64,000 nucleotides of DNA from Verrucomicrobiota bacterium (GTDB lineage: Bacteria; Verrucomicrobiota; Verrucomicrobiia; Limisphaerales; PALSA-1396), in assembly GCA_016200005.1 (NCBI GenBank), contig JACQFP010000046.1, positions 1 to 64,000 of the forward strand, written 5' to 3'. A model generated the notes under the pieces. It worked only from the letters and a program-made list of their open reading frames with translations, was not told where the DNA came from and made no database searches. Positions 61,501 through 64,000 of this stretch are shown piece after piece. The number at the start of each line of letters is the position of its first letter. Positions within the stretch are counted from its first letter, which is position 1. The position numbers were made by a program, and so were the translations under genes.

Positions 61501-61539
61501 AGAATGAATCACGACACGGGCTTAAGAAGGTAAAAAACT

Positions 61540-63876
61540 ATGAAATCAATATCCGTCGCATGTTTGACCGCCCTCGCGCTCGCTAACGCTATGCAAGCCA
61601 CGGAATACCACGTCACCACGAGCGGCGACGACGCCAATCGCGGAACGAAATCGGCGCCCTTTCACACGATCCAGCGAGGCGCAGAACTTGCCCAGCCGGG
61701 CGATGTGATCACCGTGCATGAAGGCGTTTACCGCGAACGCATCAACCCGCCGCGCGGAGGCGAGTCCGACAGGAAGCGCATCGTGTATCAAGCTGCGCGA
61801 GGCGAAAAGGCCGAGATCAAAGGCTCGGAAGTTGTGAAGAATTGGGTGAAGGTCCAGGACAATGTTTGGAAAGTCGAACTGCCCAATGCCTTTTTCGGAA
61901 ACTTCAATCCTTACACCAACCTCATCCACGGCGATTGGTTCAATCCCAAGGGCCGCGAGCATCACACCGGCGCCGTCTATCTCAACGGCGACTGGCTGAC
62001 GGAAGCAGCGAAGCTGGACGAAGTCTTGATGCCCGGCGGCGAATCTCCGGCCTGGCTGTCCGGCGCCGACGCACAGTATCTGCTCAACGTGGCGTGGCTG
62101 CGGCCGGGCAAAGGGGCGGCAGACGTAGCGCGGATCCCGGCGACGAGTTTTGCCGCCAAACGCGGCACGCAGAACGCGCCGTGCTCGGAAGGCGGCGAGT
62201 GCATCGGTTTCATTTTGCATGGCAATTGGGTGCGCTACGAACGGATCAACTTCGGTCGAGGCACCGAGGAGCTGGAGATTCGCGCGGCCTCGGCCGCGGA
62301 CGGCGGGATCATTGAAGTTCGATTGGACAGCCAGGACGGCGAACTGTTGGGTGCTTGTGCGGTGCGAAGCACCGGCGATTGGCAAACGTGGTCGTCGTTC
62401 AATGCCCGTCTTAAAACCGTTAGCGGTATCAAGACCGTGTGCCTCGTGTTCAAGGATCCGAAAGCGAAAGCGTTGGAGGCGCGGGGTTTGAATCCGCAGT
62501 TGTGGTTTGCCCAAGTTGATGCCACGACCACCACGATCTGGGCGCAGTTCAAAGGGGTCAACCCGAACGAGCAACTCGTCGAGATCAACGCGCGGCGAAC
62601 CGTGTTCTACCCGGACCAGCCCGGTCGGAATTACATCACCGTGCGCGGCTTCACGCTGCGCCAAGCGGCCACGCCGTGGGCGCCGCCGACGGCGGAGCAG
62701 ATCGGTTTGATCGGCACGCACTGGAGCAAAGGCTGGATCATCGAGAACAACACGATCAGTCATTCGATTTGCTCGGGCATCGCGCTCGGCAAACACGGTG
62801 ATCAGTTCGACAACACCTCGGCTGACACCGCCGAGGGCTACGTCAAGACCATCGAGCGCGCCCACGCTTTTGCCATCCCCTGGACCAAGGACAACATCGG
62901 TCACCACGTCGTCCGCAACAACACCATCTCGCACTGCGAGCAGGCGGGCATCGTCGGCAGCCTGGGCGCCGCGTTCAGCACCGTTACCGGCAACACGATT
63001 CACGACATCCACGTGCGGCGACTGTTCACCGGCGCGGAGATGGCAGGCATCAAGTTCCACGCGGCCATTGACGTCCAGATCAGCCGGAATCACATCTACC
63101 AAACCTGCCTCGGCCTCTGGCTCGATTGGATGGCGCAAGGCACGCGCGTCTCGGGAAACCTTTTTCACGACAACGCCGGCCAGGATTTGTTCGTCGAGGT
63201 GGACCACGGGCCGTTCGTGGTGGACAACAACCTGTTCCTCTCGCCGGTTAACCTGCTGGATATGTCCGAAGACGGCGCCTACGCGCACAATCTGTTCGCC
63301 GGGAAAATCACCAACCGGCCCGAGCCGAGCCGCGAGACGCCCTATCATCCGGCTCACTCCACGACGGTTGCCGGCCTGACCACGATCAAAGGCGGCGGCG
63401 ACCGTTTCTACAACAACCTCTTCGTCGGCAATGGCGAAGCACCCTCTGCGGCGCAAATGGGGAATTTGAGCGAACTGCGCTGGATCAGCAGCCACGGATT
63501 GTGGGGATACGATGGCCGCGAATTCCCGCTCCAGACCGGCGGCAATGTGTATCTTCACGACGCGCAACCCTCCAGCAAAGAGACGAAACCGCTCAGGCTA
63601 CCAGACCACGATCCTGGCCTCCGACTCGTCGAGGAAAATGGCCGGACGTACTTGCACCTCGCGCTGGGCAATTGGCAGCGGCAGGTGGAGACAACTTTCG
63701 TGACGACGAAACTGCTGGGCGAAGCGAGGATTCCGAAACTTCCCTACGTGAACCCGGATGATTCGCCGCTGAAGATTGACACGGATTACTTTGGCAAGCG
63801 CCGCAACTCATCGCAGCCCACGCCTGGCCCCTTCGAGAATCCTGGCCAGGGAAAACTCAAACTCAAAGTCTGGTGA
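61540..63876 (+). CDS. Secreted right-handed beta-helix protein with CBM-like domain
   Basis: A 778-residue exported protein with an aaggt Shine-Dalgarno and a signal peptide (LTALALANAMQA). It opens with the DUF1565/pectate-lyase-type start YHVTTSGDDANRGTKSAPF and GDVITVHEGVYRERI. A carbohydrate-binding-like beta-sandwich (about 235-310; GGIIEVRLDSQDGELLG, WSSFNARL) interrupts the helix. Parallel helix turns follow (NNTISHSICSGIALG, NNTISHCEQAGIVG, VSGNLFHDNAGQDLF). A glycan-degrading enzyme or binder is likely, though catalytic residues are not identified. A sugar transporter starts 14 bases downstream. Confidence 0.88.
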   Translation: MKSISVACLTALALANAMQATEYHVTTSGDDANRGTKSAPFHTIQRGAELAQPGDVITVHEGVYRERINPPRGGESDRKRIVYQAARGEKAEIKGSEVVKNWVKVQDNVWKVELPNAFFGNFNPYTNLIHGDWFNPKGREHHTGAVYLNGDWLTEAAKLDEVLMPGGESPAWLSGADAQYLLNVAWLRPGKGAADVARIPATSFAAKRGTQNAPCSEGGECIGFILHGNWVRYERINFGRGTEELEIRAASAADGGIIEVRLDSQDGELLGACAVRSTGDWQTWSSFNARLKTVSGIKTVCLVFKDPKAKALEARGLNPQLWFAQVDATTTTIWAQFKGVNPNEQLVEINARRTVFYPDQPGRNYITVRGFTLRQAATPWAPPTAEQIGLIGTHWSKGWIIENNTISHSICSGIALGKHGDQFDNTSADTAEGYVKTIERAHAFAIPWTKDNIGHHVVRNNTISHCEQAGIVGSLGAAFSTVTGNTIHDIHVRRLFTGAEMAGIKFHAAIDVQISRNHIYQTCLGLWLDWMAQGTRVSGNLFHDNAGQDLFVEVDHGPFVVDNNLFLSPVNLLDMSEDGAYAHNLFAGKITNRPEPSRETPYHPAHSTTVAGLTTIKGGGDRFYNNLFVGNGEAPSAAQMGNLSELRWISSHGLWGYDGREFPLQTGGNVYLHDAQPSSKETKPLRLPDHDPGLRLVEENGRTYLHLALGNWQRQVETTFVTTKLLGEARIPKLPYVNPDDSPLKIDTDYFGKRRNSSQPTPGPFENPGQGKLKLKVW

Positions 63877-63889
63877 TGATCTTCACCCC

Positions 63890-64000
63890 ATGAAAGCGGA
63901 AATCAGTTCAAGCCCCGCCGCCGCGAGAATCAACATTTCCTATTTGCTGCCCATCTGTCTGGTGGCAACCCTTGGAGGGCTTTTGTTTGGTTACGACACC
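63890..64000 (+). CDS. MFS sugar porter, N-terminal part (runs off the window)
   Basis: From ATG at 63890 the frame is open to the window end (37 codons). After a short polar leader it enters ISYLLPICLVATLGGLLFGY and then D-T, the first helix of the sugar-porter family of the major facilitator superfamily (compare AGGLLFGYDTAVISG in XylE/GalP/GLUT-type transporters). It follows the beta-helix gene by 14 bases and is probably co-transcribed, importing sugars it releases. Nothing more of it can be seen. Confidence 0.85.
   Translation, partial: MKAEISSSPAAARINISYLLPICLVATLGGLLFGYDT

Noticed and set aside
61546-63567. 673-codon open frame antisense to the beta-helix gene
   Set aside because: Long antisense frames are expected opposite GC-rich coding sequence. 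The translation is Arg/Val/Asp/Gly-rich, has no family match, and the sense strand has a clear signal peptide and fold.

Overview
The window looks like a chromosomal segment of a free-living, Gram-negative, moderately GC-rich bacterium of the PVC superphylum, most likely Verrucomicrobiota of the Pedosphaera/Limisphaerales kind. The evidence is gene content only: two 'PVC-type' dehydrogenase/HEAT/cytochrome c proteins, a sulfatase, a PhoPQ-related hydrolase, two single-pilin-domain proteins ending in the same [12 protein letters not shown]-type motif, large secreted repeat proteins with a shared C-terminal module, and many palindromic intergenic repeats. No rRNA, tRNA, CRISPR array, prophage or complete insertion sequence was seen. 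Few start codons have a clear Shine-Dalgarno sequence, so many starts rest on signal peptides, overlaps and family length.

Layout. 1-1.4 kb: AT-richer accessory patch with two unknown proteins, one with a HEPN-like NYNKVKHxR motif. 1.5-6.5 kb: exported PVC dehydrogenase-cytochrome (+) convergent with an esterase/SMP-30 fusion (-). 6.6-10.5 kb (-): alpha-oxoamine synthase, an unknown protein, an SLBB lipoprotein and an orphan PilT-like ATPase. 10.8-15.1 kb (-): a cofactor and cell-envelope block made of thiG-rfaE1, then panB-moaC-unknown-mog. A RelE/Phd-type toxin-antitoxin pair lies just upstream of thiG, and beyond it is a second, degenerate copy of the thiG 5' end. 16-18.5 kb (+): secreted NHL-like protein, a HisA of the eukaryotic (HIS6) type, and a DUF2062 protein. 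18.6-24.5 kb (-): secreted metzincin protease and a two-component system (propeller/Y_Y_Y histidine kinase plus a response regulator with a helix-turn-helix). 25-29.4 kb (+): 1463-residue repeat protein. 29.4-31.4 kb (-): REC-PAS-PAS-PP2C phosphatase. 31.5-36.6 kb (+): giant ThuA-dehydrogenase-HEAT-cytochrome-ThuA protein.

36.7-39.1 kb: pseudopilin (-) and SGNH hydrolase (+). 39.2-45.1 kb (-): MacA/MacB-type exporter with two paralogous FtsX permeases separated by an opposite-strand Rhs core remnant. 45.3-49.3 kb (-): PhoPQ-related protein and a sulfatase/sialidase-like fusion. 49.5-53.5 kb: transglycosylase-like protein, tiny membrane protein, Tat-exported phosphoesterase, sirtuin and rhomboid protease. 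53.7-58.1 kb (-): a tight five-gene run of M29-like aminopeptidase, OvoA-C-type methyltransferase and a polar amino-acid ABC importer. This is the best candidate here for an undescribed functional unit, possibly salvage or modification of histidine-derived thiols. 58.2-59.4 kb: second pseudopilin and a glycine-rich RRM protein. 60.2-64 kb (+): URO-D-family methyltransferase, secreted beta-helix protein and the start of an MFS sugar porter, which together look like a polysaccharide-use cluster continuing past the window.

The overall picture is an oligotrophic or soil-type heterotroph with a rich secretome for complex organic matter, core cofactor genes, and a chromosome littered with palindromic repeats. 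Some of these repeats appear to have entered coding sequences in frame.
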